This document shows positions 8,993-17,957 of a DNA stretch of 64,000 bases, one piece after another. The notes under the pieces were generated by a model. That model worked only from the letters and a program-made list of their open reading frames with translations. It did no database searches and was not told where the DNA came from. The position numbers were made by a program, and so were the translations under genes. Numbering within the stretch: the first letter of the stretch is position 1; every line of letters starts with the position of its first letter. Source of the stretch: Alistipes sp. CAG:435 (lineage in GTDB: Bacteria > Bacteroidota > Bacteroidia > Bacteroidales > UBA932); contig FR893177.1 in assembly GCA_000433355.1 (NCBI GenBank), forward strand, positions 1-64,000, read 5' to 3'.

Positions 8993-9788
8993 TGCGTTTG
9001 ACAGGAAGTTTATTTTGAATATTCCTAAATTGCCTGACGTTGTGGACAAGGACATAAAGACTGTGTGCATCTCCCATCTGGTCAAAAAGTTCGGGGATTT
9101 CACCGCGGTGGATGACATCTCCTTTGAAGTGTGCAAGGGGGAGATATTCGGTTTTCTGGGTGCGAACGGAGCCGGCAAGACCACGGCGATGCGCATTCTC
9201 TGCGGATTGAGCCGTCCGACATCCGGACAGGGCGATGTCGCGGGGTACAGCATCGTCAACGAGCAGGAGAAGATCAAGCGGCACATCGGCTACATGAGCC
9301 AGAAGTTCTCCCTCTATCCCGACCTGAAGGTGTGGGAGAACATCGAGCTTTTCGCTGGCATCTACGGGCTTGACGGCAAGCGGATCGCCCAGAAGACAGA
9401 CCGGATGCTGAAGGCTCTGTCGATGGAGAATGTCCGTAACTCCTTCGTTAGGGACATGCCGCTCGGATGGAAGCAGAAGCTCGCTTTCAGCATAGCGATG
9501 GTGCATGATCCCGAGATCGTGTTTCTTGACGAGCCGACGGGCGGTGTGGATCCCGTGACGAGAAGGAACTTCTGGGAAATGATCTACAAGGCAGCCTCCA
9601 AGGGTGTCACCGTCTTTGTCACGACGCACTACATGGATGAGGCTGAATACTGTGACAGAGTCTCCGTGATGGTGGACGGGCGCATCGAGGCGCTGGATTC
9701 CCCGGCAGCCCTGAAGGAGCGTTACGGGGCCAAGGACATGGATGAGGTGTTCACAAAAATCGCCGGAAAGGCCGAGAGAGAGGCATGA
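8982..9788 (+). CDS. ABC transporter ATP-binding protein (YbhF C-half equivalent)
   Basis: Second ATPase of the exporter. Walker A GANGAGKTT, Walker B VFLDEPTGGVD and switch His in VTTHYMDEAEYC are intact, but the signature is MPLGWKQKLAF instead of LSGGQ, as in the C-terminal half of YbhF-type fused ATPases. It is therefore the complement of the first ATPase, which has a good signature but a poor switch. Start is GTG at 8982, inside the preceding gene; later GTG or TTG starts before the ABC core (VCISHLVKKFGDF) are possible. It overlaps the permease gene by 4 bp (ATGA). Confidence 0.87.
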   Translation: MRNNAFDRKFILNIPKLPDVVDKDIKTVCISHLVKKFGDFTAVDDISFEVCKGEIFGFLGANGAGKTTAMRILCGLSRPTSGQGDVAGYSIVNEQEKIKRHIGYMSQKFSLYPDLKVWENIELFAGIYGLDGKRIAQKTDRMLKALSMENVRNSFVRDMPLGWKQKLAFSIAMVHDPEIVFLDEPTGGVDPVTRRNFWEMIYKAASKGVTVFVTTHYMDEAEYCDRVSVMVDGRIEALDSPAALKERYGAKDMDEVFTKIAGKAEREA

Positions 9789-10894
9789 GAGAGATAATAG
9801 CGTTCATACAGAAAGAGTTCCGACACATATTCAGGGATCTCCGGACCACCCTGATCGTTCTGGTGATGCCGGTTGTGCAGATCATCCTGTTCGGCTTCGC
9901 GATAAGCACGGATGTCAGCAACGCCGTCGTCGATGTGGTCGGGGATGCCTGTGACCCTTTGGCACGCAGTGTCATAAGCAGGATCGAGGGCAACAAGTAC
10001 CTCGCCGTCGGCGAGATCCACGGATCTTTCGCTCCGGCCCGGGACAGGATCCGCAAAGGCAAGGCTGCCGCGGCGCTCTGCTTCGGGACGGACTTTGACG
10101 GCAAGGCCGGCTCGGAAGGTAAGGCCTGCGTCCGCATTGTGAGCGACGGCTCTGATCCGAACACCGCCCAGGTGGTCACCAGCTACATCAAGGGAGTGCT
10201 TCAAAGCGAGGAACTGACATTGTCTGAGAGCCTTGCCGGGAAGCCTAAGGCTTCGATGAGGCCGAATGTCCAGCTGATGTACAATCCGGTCATGAACTCG
10301 TCCTACAATTTCGTGCCGGGAGTCATGGGCTTGATCCTGATGCTGATCTGCTCGATGATGACGGCGGTGTCCATCGTGAAGGAGAAGGAGACCGGCACGC
10401 TTGAGCTGCTCCTTGTGTCTCCGGTCAAGCCGTTCTGGATCATCCTTTCCAAGATGATTCCGTACCTTGCCCTGTCGGTCGTCAATTTCGTCAGCGTCCT
10501 GCTTCTGGCCCACTTTGTCATGGGGGTGCCGATCCATGGCAGCCTGACACTACTGTCCCTGGTGTCGCTTGTTTTCGTCGGTTCGTCACTGGGACTCGGA
10601 CTGCTTGTGTCAGTCCTCTCCAAGACACAGCAGACAGCGATGCTGCTGTGCGGTATGGGACTGACAATGCCGACCATGATGCTGTCCGGCATCATATTCC
10701 CGTGCGAGAGCATGCCGGTCGCTCTTCAGATGCTCTCCGACATCATCCCTGCCAAGTGGTTCATCATCATGGTGAAGAAGATAATGATCCAGGGAGCCGG
10801 CCTTGAGGCGGTCGCCAAGGAGTTCGCCGTCCTGACCGGCATGATGGTCTTTCTGTTGGTGGTAAGTATCAAGAATTTCAAGACAAGGTTGTGA
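9785..10894 (+). CDS. ABC-2 type permease (YbhS-like)
   Basis: Inner-membrane permease of the exporter. One N-terminal membrane segment (TTLIVLVMPVVQIILFGFAI), a large extracytoplasmic domain (about residues 45-170), then five hydrophobic segments with the ABC-2 hallmark KEKETGTLELLLVSPVKP. 369 aa, normal. Translationally coupled to the upstream ATPase, with 1 bp to the next permease. Confidence 0.88.
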   Translation: MREIIAFIQKEFRHIFRDLRTTLIVLVMPVVQIILFGFAISTDVSNAVVDVVGDACDPLARSVISRIEGNKYLAVGEIHGSFAPARDRIRKGKAAAALCFGTDFDGKAGSEGKACVRIVSDGSDPNTAQVVTSYIKGVLQSEELTLSESLAGKPKASMRPNVQLMYNPVMNSSYNFVPGVMGLILMLICSMMTAVSIVKEKETGTLELLLVSPVKPFWIILSKMIPYLALSVVNFVSVLLLAHFVMGVPIHGSLTLLSLVSLVFVGSSLGLGLLVSVLSKTQQTAMLLCGMGLTMPTMMLSGIIFPCESMPVALQMLSDIIPAKWFIIMVKKIMIQGAGLEAVAKEFAVLTGMMVFLLVVSIKNFKTRL

Positions 10895-10895
10895 G

Positions 10896-12020
10896 ATGAA
10901 AGTTTGGAAGTGTCTGTTGAAGAAGGAGTTCAAGCAATTCCTAAGGGATCCTGGAATGCCGAGGATGGTTCTCTGTTTCCCGTTTTTGATCATTCTGGTC
11001 TTTCCTTTCGCGGCGAACATGGAGGTGAGGAACCTGAGTCTGGTGATCGTGGACAGCGACCAGTCTGACCAGTCGGCCTTGCTTACGGAGAAATGCGCCT
11101 CGTCCGGCTATTTCAAGATCCGGGAGGTGACCGAGTCACCGTCAGACGCGCAGGCTGTCATGGACCGCGGCGGCGCTGACGCCATTCTGACCATCTCCTC
11201 CGGATTCGCCCGCTACCTTGGGTCGGACAGAGGCACCGACGACCCGCTCCCCGTCGGGATCAAGGTCAACACCGTCAACGGCACCAGAGGAAGCATCGGC
11301 TCCCAGTACCTCAACGCCTTTGTCACTGAATATGTCGCCTCGGTTTCGGGGGCGGAATCCCAGGGCGGTGCCGCCGGAACCCGTTTCGACACCCGGGAGA
11401 GCTATCTCTACAACCCGTCCCTGGACTACAAGACTTTCATGATCCCGGCGCTTATCGTAATCGCCATCACGATGATGTGCGGCTTCTTGCCTGCCTTGAA
11501 CATCGTCTCGGAGAAGGAACGCGGCACCATCGAGCAGATCAACGTGACCCCGGTGAGCAAGACCGCCTTCATCCTCTGCAAGATGATCCCTTATGTGGCC
11601 GTGGCGTTCTTCATGGTCTTCTCCTGTCTTGGCCTGTCGTATGCCGTGTTCGGCTATGGCTGCCGGGGAAGCCTGCTGGACATAGTGATCTTCACATTCG
11701 CCCACATCGTGGTCATGGCTTCTTTCGGTCTGCTGATCTCCAACTACAGCGACAATGCCCGCCAGGCCATGTTCGTCATCTGGTTCTTCAGTATGGTGTT
11801 CATGCTGATGAGCGGAATATTCACACCCATCCAGTCGATGCCGGGATGGGCGCGGGCGATCACCTATGCCAATCCGCTGCGCTACTTCGCCGACGCGATG
11901 CGCTCGATTGTCCTGAAGGGCTGCACGCTGGCGGACACGTGGCCGGACTTGCTGAGCCTTGCCGGTCTGGGCGCGTTCACGACCACCTGGGCTGTCCTGA
12001 GCTACCGCAAGACCACCTGA
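10896..12020 (+). CDS. ABC-2 type permease (YbhR-like)
   Basis: Partner permease with the same topology: N-terminal segment (MVLCFPFLIILVFPFAAN), periplasmic domain, then SEKERGTIEQINVTPVSK and five further membrane spans ending near TTTWAVLSYRK. 374 aa. It probably forms a heterodimer with the preceding permease. Last gene of the efflux operon; the str operon promoter follows after about 70 bp. Confidence 0.88.
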   Translation: MKVWKCLLKKEFKQFLRDPGMPRMVLCFPFLIILVFPFAANMEVRNLSLVIVDSDQSDQSALLTEKCASSGYFKIREVTESPSDAQAVMDRGGADAILTISSGFARYLGSDRGTDDPLPVGIKVNTVNGTRGSIGSQYLNAFVTEYVASVSGAESQGGAAGTRFDTRESYLYNPSLDYKTFMIPALIVIAITMMCGFLPALNIVSEKERGTIEQINVTPVSKTAFILCKMIPYVAVAFFMVFSCLGLSYAVFGYGCRGSLLDIVIFTFAHIVVMASFGLLISNYSDNARQAMFVIWFFSMVFMLMSGIFTPIQSMPGWARAITYANPLRYFADAMRSIVLKGCTLADTWPDLLSLAGLGAFTTTWAVLSYRKTT

Positions 12021-12092
12021 CAAGGCTACCGCACCATTCCGGACCTACGGATTCTCTCCATCTGAAAAATGGTGAATCTGTTCGCATTCCGC

Positions 12093-12123
12093 TTTGTAAA
12101 TTGAAGAATTATCCGTAAATTTG
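12093..12123 (+). promoter_or_regulatory. Promoter of the str (rpsL) operon
   Basis: TTTG (12093-12096), 19-nt spacer, TAAATTTG (12116-12123): a textbook Bacteroidota promoter. The leader to the rpsL ATG is about 45 nt and includes a short CCCC/GGGG hairpin (CCCCaaatgttTGGGG). Confidence 0.7.
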
Positions 12124-12173
12124 CAGCCCCAAATGTTTGGGGGGAAACATAAATATTAGATTTACAATCATTT

Positions 12174-12560
12174 ATGCCTACAATTCAACAATTAGTTCGC
12201 AAAGGACGCGTGAGCATTGTCGCTCAGAGCAAGTCACGCGCGCTGGACGCATGTCCTCAGAAGAGGGGCGTATGTCTTCGTGTTTACACGACGACCCCTA
12301 AGAAGCCTAACTCAGCGATGAGAAAGGTCGCCAGGGTACGCCTTACCAACTCCAAAGAGGTCAATGCCTACATTCCGGGCGAGGGACACAACCTTCAGGA
12401 GCACAGCATTGTGCTGGTCCGCGGAGGTCGTGTGAAGGATCTCCCTGGTGTGCGTTACCACATCCTTAGAGGAGCTTTGGACACAGCTGGCGTGGAAGGA
12501 AGGACACAGTCCCGTTCCCTCTACGGAGCCAAGAGACCGAAGAAGACCGCTAAGAAGTAG
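12174..12560 (+). CDS. rpsL: 30S ribosomal protein S12
   Basis: Decoding-centre protein of the small subunit. The sequence is immediately recognisable: MPTIQQLVRKGR near the start, then KPNSAMRKVARVRLTN and PGEGHNLQEHS. 128 aa. The streptomycin-site lysines are both present (TPKKPNS and GVRYH context), with no obvious resistance substitution. First gene of the str operon. Confidence 0.98.
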   Translation: MPTIQQLVRKGRVSIVAQSKSRALDACPQKRGVCLRVYTTTPKKPNSAMRKVARVRLTNSKEVNAYIPGEGHNLQEHSIVLVRGGRVKDLPGVRYHILRGALDTAGVEGRTQSRSLYGAKRPKKTAKK

Positions 12561-12601
12561 TCCGTTTCATTAATCTTTATCACCTTTAATTTTTACTCAC
12601 A

Positions 12602-13078
12602 ATGAGAAAATCGAAGCCTAAAAAGAGGATTCTACTTCCTGATCCTAAGTTTCACGATGTCGAGGTTACCCGCTTCGTGAACAATCTTATGTTGCAGGGG
12701 AAGAAGAGTATCGCGTATTCTATTTTTTACGATGCCATTGACATGGTAGGCGAGAAGATGAAGGATTCTGACAAGGCTCCTCTGGATATCTGGAGGAAGG
12801 CACTCGAAAACGTTACCCCTCAGATCGAGGTCAAGTCACGTCGTGTAGGAGGTGCAAACTTCCAGGTGCCTACTGAGTTGCGTCCGGAAAGGAAAGTCTC
12901 GCTGTCGATGAAGAATATGATCAACTTCGCCCGCAAGCGTTCCGGCCACTCAATGGCAGAAAAACTTTGTGCAGAGATCGTTGCCGCCTACAATAACGAA
13001 GGTGGTGCATTCAAGAGAAAAGAGGATATGCACAAGATGGCTGAGGCCAACAAGGCATTCGCCCACTTCCGTTTCTAA
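12602..13078 (+). CDS. rpsG: 30S ribosomal protein S7
   Basis: Primary 16S rRNA-binding protein that nucleates the 30S head. Recognised from VTRFVNNLMLQGKKSIA and the C-terminal GAFKRKEDMHKMAEANKAFAHFRF-type ending. 158 aa. It lies 41 bp after rpsL and 12 bp before fusA. Confidence 0.97.
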   Translation: MRKSKPKKRILLPDPKFHDVEVTRFVNNLMLQGKKSIAYSIFYDAIDMVGEKMKDSDKAPLDIWRKALENVTPQIEVKSRRVGGANFQVPTELRPERKVSLSMKNMINFARKRSGHSMAEKLCAEIVAAYNNEGGAFKRKEDMHKMAEANKAFAHFRF

Positions 13079-13090
13079 TTTTATTCGCAG

Positions 13091-15211
13091 ATGGCTGCTA
13101 AAAGAGATCTTACTTACACAAGAAACATCGGCATCATGGCCCACATCGATGCCGGAAAGACGACCACATCCGAGCGTATTCTGTACTACACCGGAAAGAC
13201 TCACAAGATCGGTGAGGTACATGAAGGGGCTGCCACAATGGACTGGATGGTTCAGGAGCAGGAGAGAGGTATCACCATCACTTCCGCCGCCACCACAGCG
13301 TTCTGGCACTACAACGGTCACGTTTATCAGATCAACCTGATCGACACTCCGGGTCACGTCGACTTCACCGTTGAGGTGGAGCGTTCGCTCCGTGTGCTCG
13401 ACGGAACTGTCGCTACTTTCTGCGCTGTCGGACGCGTTCAGCCTCAGTCAGAGACTGTTTGGCGTCAGGCGGACAAGTACGGCGTTCCGAAGATCGCGTA
13501 CGTGAACAAGATGGACCGTGTCGGCGCTGACTTCCTCGCTTGCGTTGAGGAAATCTACACCAAACTCGGTGCCAAGGCTGTTCCTATTTGTCTCCCTATC
13601 GGAGCCGAGGACAAGTTCAAGGGCATCATCGACCTCGTTTCCCGCAAGGCATATTACTATGACTCCGGTGAGGAACTGGTCAACTATGAAATAAAGGACG
13701 TTCCGGAGGACATGGCCGGAGAAGTCGAGAAATGGAGAGACAAGCTCGTCGAGGCTGCCGCCGAATGCGACGAGGCTCTCATGGAGAAGTATTTCGAGAA
13801 TCCTGACTCCCTCACCGAGGAGGAGATCATCGCCGCCCTTCGCAAGGGTACGATCTCTATGCAGATCGTTCCAGCATGCTGCGGTTCCTCTTTCAAGAAC
13901 AAGGGTGTGCAGTTCCTCCTTGACGCTGTGATGCGTTACCTTCCTTCTCCGCTTGACAAGGGTGTTGTGAAAGGTACCGATCCTAAGACCGGTGAGGAAG
14001 AGGATCTTCTCCCTGACGCAGCCCAGCCGTTCTGCGCTCTCGTGTTCAAGATCGCCACGGATCCGTTCGTCGGCCGTCTCGCTTTCATGAGGGTGTATTC
14101 AGGACGCGTTGACGCCGGTACTTATGTCTATAACGTCCGCACCGGAAAGAAGGAGAGAATCGCGCGTCTGTACCAGATGCACTCCAACCATCAGAACCCT
14201 ATCGAGTTCGTCGAGGCCGGAGACATCTGCGCCGCTGTCGGATTCAAGGATCTCCGTACAGGAGACACCATCTGCAACGAGGATCATCAGATCGTGCTCG
14301 AATCGATGGAATTCCCTGATCCTGTTATCGGTATCGCTGTCGAGCCTAAGACCCAGGGCGACCTGGACAAGCTCGGCATCGCTCTCGGCAAGCTCGCTGA
14401 GGAGGACCCTACGTTCACCGTAAGGTCAGACCACGAGACCGGCCAGACAGTCATCAGCGGAATGGGTGAGCTTCACCTTGACATCATCGTGGACCGTCTC
14501 CGTCGTGAGTTCGGTGTCGAGATCAATCAGGGCGCTCCGCAGGTTAACTACAAAGAGGCCATCACCGCTACAGTACAGCACCGTGAGGTCTTCAAGAAGC
14601 AGACCGGTGGTCGTGGTAAGTTCGCCGACATCATCGTCGAGATCGGACCTGCCGATGAAGGCGTTACCGGACTTCAGTTCGACAATCAGGTCAAGGGTGG
14701 TAATATTCCTAAGGAATTCATCCCTTGCATCGAGAAGGGCTTCAAGGCCGCTATGGCCAACGGTGTTCTCGCTGGTTACGAGGTTCAGTCTCTGAAGGTT
14801 ACCGTGCTTGATGGTTCTTACCACCCAGTCGATTCAGACCAGCTTTCATTCGAAATGGCCGGCCGTCTGGCATTCCGCCACGCCTGCCCGAAGGCTAAGC
14901 CTGTTCTCCTCGAGCCTATCATGTCCCTTGAGGTTGTTACTCCAGAGGACTACATGGGTGACATCGTGGGTGACCTCAACCGTCGTCGCGGCCAGATCCA
15001 GGCTATGGACTCCACCGCCAACGGTGCGAGAATCGTAAGGGCCTTCGTTCCGCTCGCCGAGCAGTTCGGTTATGTGACAGTTCTCAGAACCCTCTCATCC
15101 GGCCGCGCGACCAGCACGATGACTTTCGACCACTACGCTGAGGTTCCTGCCAACCTGGCCAAGGACGTTATCGAGAAGAGCGGCTACAAGCTCTCTGATG
15201 ATGACGAGTAA
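13091..15211 (+). CDS. fusA: Elongation factor G
   Basis: GTPase that drives ribosomal translocation. G1 AHIDAGKTT, G2 region RGITITSAA, G3 DTPGHVDF, G4 NKMD are all present, followed by domains II-V (for example GMGELHLDIIVDRL and the C-terminal FVPLAEQFGYVT). 706 aa, full length. Codon use is strongly biased as expected for a highly expressed gene. This is the canonical str-operon copy. Confidence 0.98.
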   Translation: MAAKRDLTYTRNIGIMAHIDAGKTTTSERILYYTGKTHKIGEVHEGAATMDWMVQEQERGITITSAATTAFWHYNGHVYQINLIDTPGHVDFTVEVERSLRVLDGTVATFCAVGRVQPQSETVWRQADKYGVPKIAYVNKMDRVGADFLACVEEIYTKLGAKAVPICLPIGAEDKFKGIIDLVSRKAYYYDSGEELVNYEIKDVPEDMAGEVEKWRDKLVEAAAECDEALMEKYFENPDSLTEEEIIAALRKGTISMQIVPACCGSSFKNKGVQFLLDAVMRYLPSPLDKGVVKGTDPKTGEEEDLLPDAAQPFCALVFKIATDPFVGRLAFMRVYSGRVDAGTYVYNVRTGKKERIARLYQMHSNHQNPIEFVEAGDICAAVGFKDLRTGDTICNEDHQIVLESMEFPDPVIGIAVEPKTQGDLDKLGIALGKLAEEDPTFTVRSDHETGQTVISGMGELHLDIIVDRLRREFGVEINQGAPQVNYKEAITATVQHREVFKKQTGGRGKFADIIVEIGPADEGVTGLQFDNQVKGGNIPKEFIPCIEKGFKAAMANGVLAGYEVQSLKVTVLDGSYHPVDSDQLSFEMAGRLAFRHACPKAKPVLLEPIMSLEVVTPEDYMGDIVGDLNRRRGQIQAMDSTANGARIVRAFVPLAEQFGYVTVLRTLSSGRATSTMTFDHYAEVPANLAKDVIEKSGYKLSDDDE

Positions 15212-15240
15212 GTGTTAAATCGTAATTAAGTATTTTTGAT

Positions 15241-15546
15241 ATGAGTCAAAAAATCAGAATAAAACTCAAATCATTCGATCACATGCTGGTTGACAAGTCA
15301 GCCGCTAAGATCGTGGACACCGTGAAGGCTACTGGTGCTAAGGTGAACGGTCCTATTCCGCTTCCTACCAACAAGAAGATCTTCACTGTCAATCGCTCGA
15401 CTTTCGTCAACAAGAAGTCCCGCGAGCAGTTTGAGCTTAGCGCCTACAGCAGGCTTCTGGACATCGACGACAGCAATGCAAAGACCGTTGATGCTCTCAT
15501 GAAGCTCGAGCTTCCTTCCGGCGTTGAGGTTGAGATCAAAGTCTGA
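15241..15546 (+). CDS. rpsJ: 30S ribosomal protein S10
   Basis: Small-subunit head protein, also NusE in antitermination. MSQKIRIKLKSFDH and VDKSAAKIVDTVK, with PLPTNK and the C-terminal ELPSGVEVEIKV, are diagnostic. 101 aa. It follows fusA by 29 bp with no tuf gene between them, and is here the last gene before the tRNA. Confidence 0.97.
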   Translation: MSQKIRIKLKSFDHMLVDKSAAKIVDTVKATGAKVNGPIPLPTNKKIFTVNRSTFVNKKSREQFELSAYSRLLDIDDSNAKTVDALMKLELPSGVEVEIKV

Positions 15547-15624
15547 TAATTCAGATTGAGGACGGAGCGGTCTCAGAGGCCGCATCCGTTCAAGCAATAT
15601 GCCCGGCCATCAAGGTCGGGAATC

Positions 15625-15698
15625 GGTCCCATAGCTCAGTTGGTTAGAGCATCTGACTCATAATCAGGGGGTCGTAGGATCATGCCCTACTGGGACCA
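15625..15698 (+). tRNA. tRNA with CAT anticodon (elongator Met, or Ile2)
   Basis: Full cloverleaf without encoded CCA. Acceptor GGTCCCA/TGGGACC pairs perfectly, the D-arm is TAGCTCAGTTGGTTAGAGCA, and the anticodon stem TCTGA/TCAGG has loop CTCATAA with anticodon CAT at 15659-15661. The variable loop is GGGTC and the T-stem is GTAGG/CCTAC. The G1:C72 pair excludes initiator tRNA. The T-loop reads ATCATGC, so the usual T54-A58 pair is reversed to A54-T58, which is unusual. CAT cannot by itself separate Met from lysidine-modified Ile2. Confidence 0.93.
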
Positions 15699-15735
15699 CA
15701 AAGGGGAGACGCAAGGAATTGCGTCTCCCCTTTGT
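15698..15735 (+). terminator. Strong intrinsic terminator after the tRNA
   Basis: Seventeen-bp perfect stem (15698-15714 with 15719-15735) with a GGAA tetraloop. The stem starts at the tRNA discriminator base, and the 3' arm ends in CCCCTTTGT. It works in either orientation by symmetry. Confidence 0.75.
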
Positions 15736-15812
15736 GGTTCATATAACAAGGGAAAAATGCCAGGTCTGTCTTTACGATGGACCGGGCTTTTCTCTTTTAT
15801 GTGCCCCCCCCC

Positions 15813-17760
15813 AGACTGTCGTAAAAGTGCATTTTCGGAAGTCGTTGAGAGTGGTGTATTATAGATAAGTTACCATATTTATTTTCTTTTTTGAATATGC
15901 GATTCTCAGAGGGTTTATCCCTCGTTTTCGCACAATATGTTCATCGAGATGGATACTTTTGTTACGCCAGTGCTTTTACCATATCTTCAACGCCCTTGAT
16001 TGATATCGCACGCCTCAGATTATATGACAAAAACATCAAAGCAGTCTCTCCGATGACCTTCGTTTTACCTTTCAACAGAAGATATGACATTCCGACAGCT
16101 CTTTTGACTGTGCCAAAAGGATGTTCTGACAGACATTTTCGTTCATTCATCTTCTTTTCATCCAGTTTGAAGCGAAACCGGACCTTTTGTGTGGTCACCA
16201 CCTTCTTGCTGACCTTGATTCCGGTATCAGGCTTGTCATTATCATTGTGATTATATCCTTTGACCTTCATTACCAGTTTATCCTTTGAGAAGTCCGCTTC
16301 ACGGAACGGGGACTTTGTACACTTGTTCTTGCAATGCTTACAAGCCAACTTGTTACAATATCTGATATCTCCATTGCGCTTGATTGACTTTTGACGAAGT
16401 ATGGCGCCTTCGGGACAGATAACCAGATTTCTATGAGGGTCACGAATTAGATATCCTTTCCGAGCTTCCTCTACCATCTGCTCCTGAGTCATTTTCAAAA
16501 CCGCATCATCTGATATTGTATACTCAGTGCTCTTGACTGAGATTATCTCCGGATTACTCAAGATGCCTCCATAGACATCTGGTATAGTGCCAGCCTGAAG
16601 ACATTTCTTTACATCGTCAGGGGATGTGCTGCTCGGATTCAATTCTGTTGATTCTGCAGGATTGTATTCGAAGTCTACTGTCACTTCAGTCTCACCATCA
16701 CGCTGGATAACATTCGGAACGACACCATTTTCTAGTGCTTTGGACATGTCTTCCGGTGATTGATAACCTTTGTCGGCAACGGCCTCAATCACATCCACGC
16801 CCACGTCGGTCTTTACTTCTGATGAGAGTTCGGTTATCTGCCCGTGATCTGTAGGACTGTCGGTAACCTTGAAGCCAACAATCATATGGCTGCCATCTTC
16901 AACTGCCGTTTGAGTGTTATAGCCCACACAGAAGCCTTCGTTACACTTCATCAGTTTGGCGTCAGGATCTGTAAGGGACTTCTGCTTCTGACCTGTTGCC
17001 TCCATCTCGCGGAGATATCCTTCATAACGTTCCTTGCGTTCCTGAAGAGTCTTGAGTTTAGCCTCAATTTCTTCCCTTGTCAGATTACGGTCATTGTCCT
17101 CATTGTCCGCTTCCTCCAAAGCTGAGAGGTAATGCTTGATGTTTGAGTCCAGCCATGCAAGACGATCGTCAAGCTTGTTCAGAGTGAAGTTTCTGTCCTT
17201 GGCATTGACCGCTTTGAACTTGCTGCCATCAATTGATATAAATGACTTTGACAAGATTTTCAACTTGAGGCAGTAGCGGTTGAACGCCTTGAACACTGAC
17301 TCCATACACTGAATATTATCTTTGCGGAAGTCTGACAGTGTTCTGAAGTCAGGCATAAGCTTGCCTGTGAGCCACATAAGCTCAACATTGCATTTGCACT
17401 CCCGTGCGAGTCTGCGTGACGAACGCACTCCATAGAAGTAACCATACAGCAGGACCTTAAGCAGATCTTGCGGATCATATGATGGTCTTCCCATCATCTC
17501 AGGTACAGATTTGGCAAATCCAAGCTGTTCGAGATTCAGAGAATCAACGAAGGCATCAAACAAACGCACCGGACAATTGCTCTCAACATAATCGTCCAAA
17601 TACTCAGGAAAGAGCAATGCTTCGTTTCGTTTGACTTTCTCAATGTATCCCATTTTGCGTATCTTCTTAACTATTATAAAGTTACGAAAATAATCGCATA
17701 TCTCAAAGAACTATTTATACTTTCCTAATATGTATCAATCAGCTACTTTTCGGACAGTCT
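15813..17760. mobile_element. IS1182-family insertion sequence, about 1.95 kb
   Basis: One transposase gene lies between imperfect terminal inverted repeats: left AGACTGTCGTAAAAGTGC from 15813, right end (reverse complement) AGACTGTCCGAAAAGTAGC up to 17760. Both ends abut C-runs on the same strand (at least five C), which may be the target duplication or a C-tract target. The element lies between the tRNA terminator and a 148-bp inverted repeat. The gene is intact, so the copy may be active. Confidence 0.75.
15962..17653 (-). CDS. IS1182 family DDE transposase
   Basis: Catalyses cut-and-paste movement of the flanking element. N-terminal domain of the DUF772 type (GRPSYDPQDLLKVLLYGYFYG), first catalytic Asp in SIDGSKFKAVN, second in ADKGYQSPEDM, and Glu in CLSEHPFGTVKRAVG. 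A Cys cluster (CPEGAIL, then CNKLACKHCKNKC) precedes the last motif, as is usual in the family. 563 aa, full length. Transcribed towards the tRNA gene. Confidence 0.9.
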   Translation of the reverse strand: MGYIEKVKRNEALLFPEYLDDYVESNCPVRLFDAFVDSLNLEQLGFAKSVPEMMGRPSYDPQDLLKVLLYGYFYGVRSSRRLARECKCNVELMWLTGKLMPDFRTLSDFRKDNIQCMESVFKAFNRYCLKLKILSKSFISIDGSKFKAVNAKDRNFTLNKLDDRLAWLDSNIKHYLSALEEADNEDNDRNLTREEIEAKLKTLQERKERYEGYLREMEATGQKQKSLTDPDAKLMKCNEGFCVGYNTQTAVEDGSHMIVGFKVTDSPTDHGQITELSSEVKTDVGVDVIEAVADKGYQSPEDMSKALENGVVPNVIQRDGETEVTVDFEYNPAESTELNPSSTSPDDVKKCLQAGTIPDVYGGILSNPEIISVKSTEYTISDDAVLKMTQEQMVEEARKGYLIRDPHRNLVICPEGAILRQKSIKRNGDIRYCNKLACKHCKNKCTKSPFREADFSKDKLVMKVKGYNHNDNDKPDTGIKVSKKVVTTQKVRFRFKLDEKKMNERKCLSEHPFGTVKRAVGMSYLLLKGKTKVIGETALMFLSYNLRRAISIKGVEDMVKALA

Positions 17761-17809
17761 CCCCCACCACAAGTGTCTGCAAGGGTGTTTTCAGGGCGCA
17801 TCTCAGGTG

Positions 17810-17957
17810 TTTGCAATTGACGGGAACGGTCATCGGCCCTGTAAGCGCTTAGGGCACTCTCAACCGTTCCTTACCTGATGTGATAACCCCTCCTAAGGGA
17901 CATCCATCTATACTGTATGGCCATCAGACAGCCCTGACCGTTCCCGCCAATTGCAAA
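17810..17957. repeat. 148-bp unit with 23-bp terminal inverted repeats; MITE or structured RNA
   Basis: Arms 17810-17832 and 17935-17957 match at 22 of 23 positions. Between them are a GCCCT/AGGGC hairpin (about 17834-17853) and CTGATG/CATCAG (17875-17880 with 17922-17927), so a transcript would form a long closing stem with two inner hairpins. It lies just outside the right end of the IS1182-type element. No ORF is supported. I cannot assign it to a known RNA family by eye. Confidence 0.5.

Noticed and set aside
17810..17957. 6S, SRP, RNase P or tmRNA at the long inverted repeat
   Set aside because: None of the conserved cores of these RNAs are visible there.
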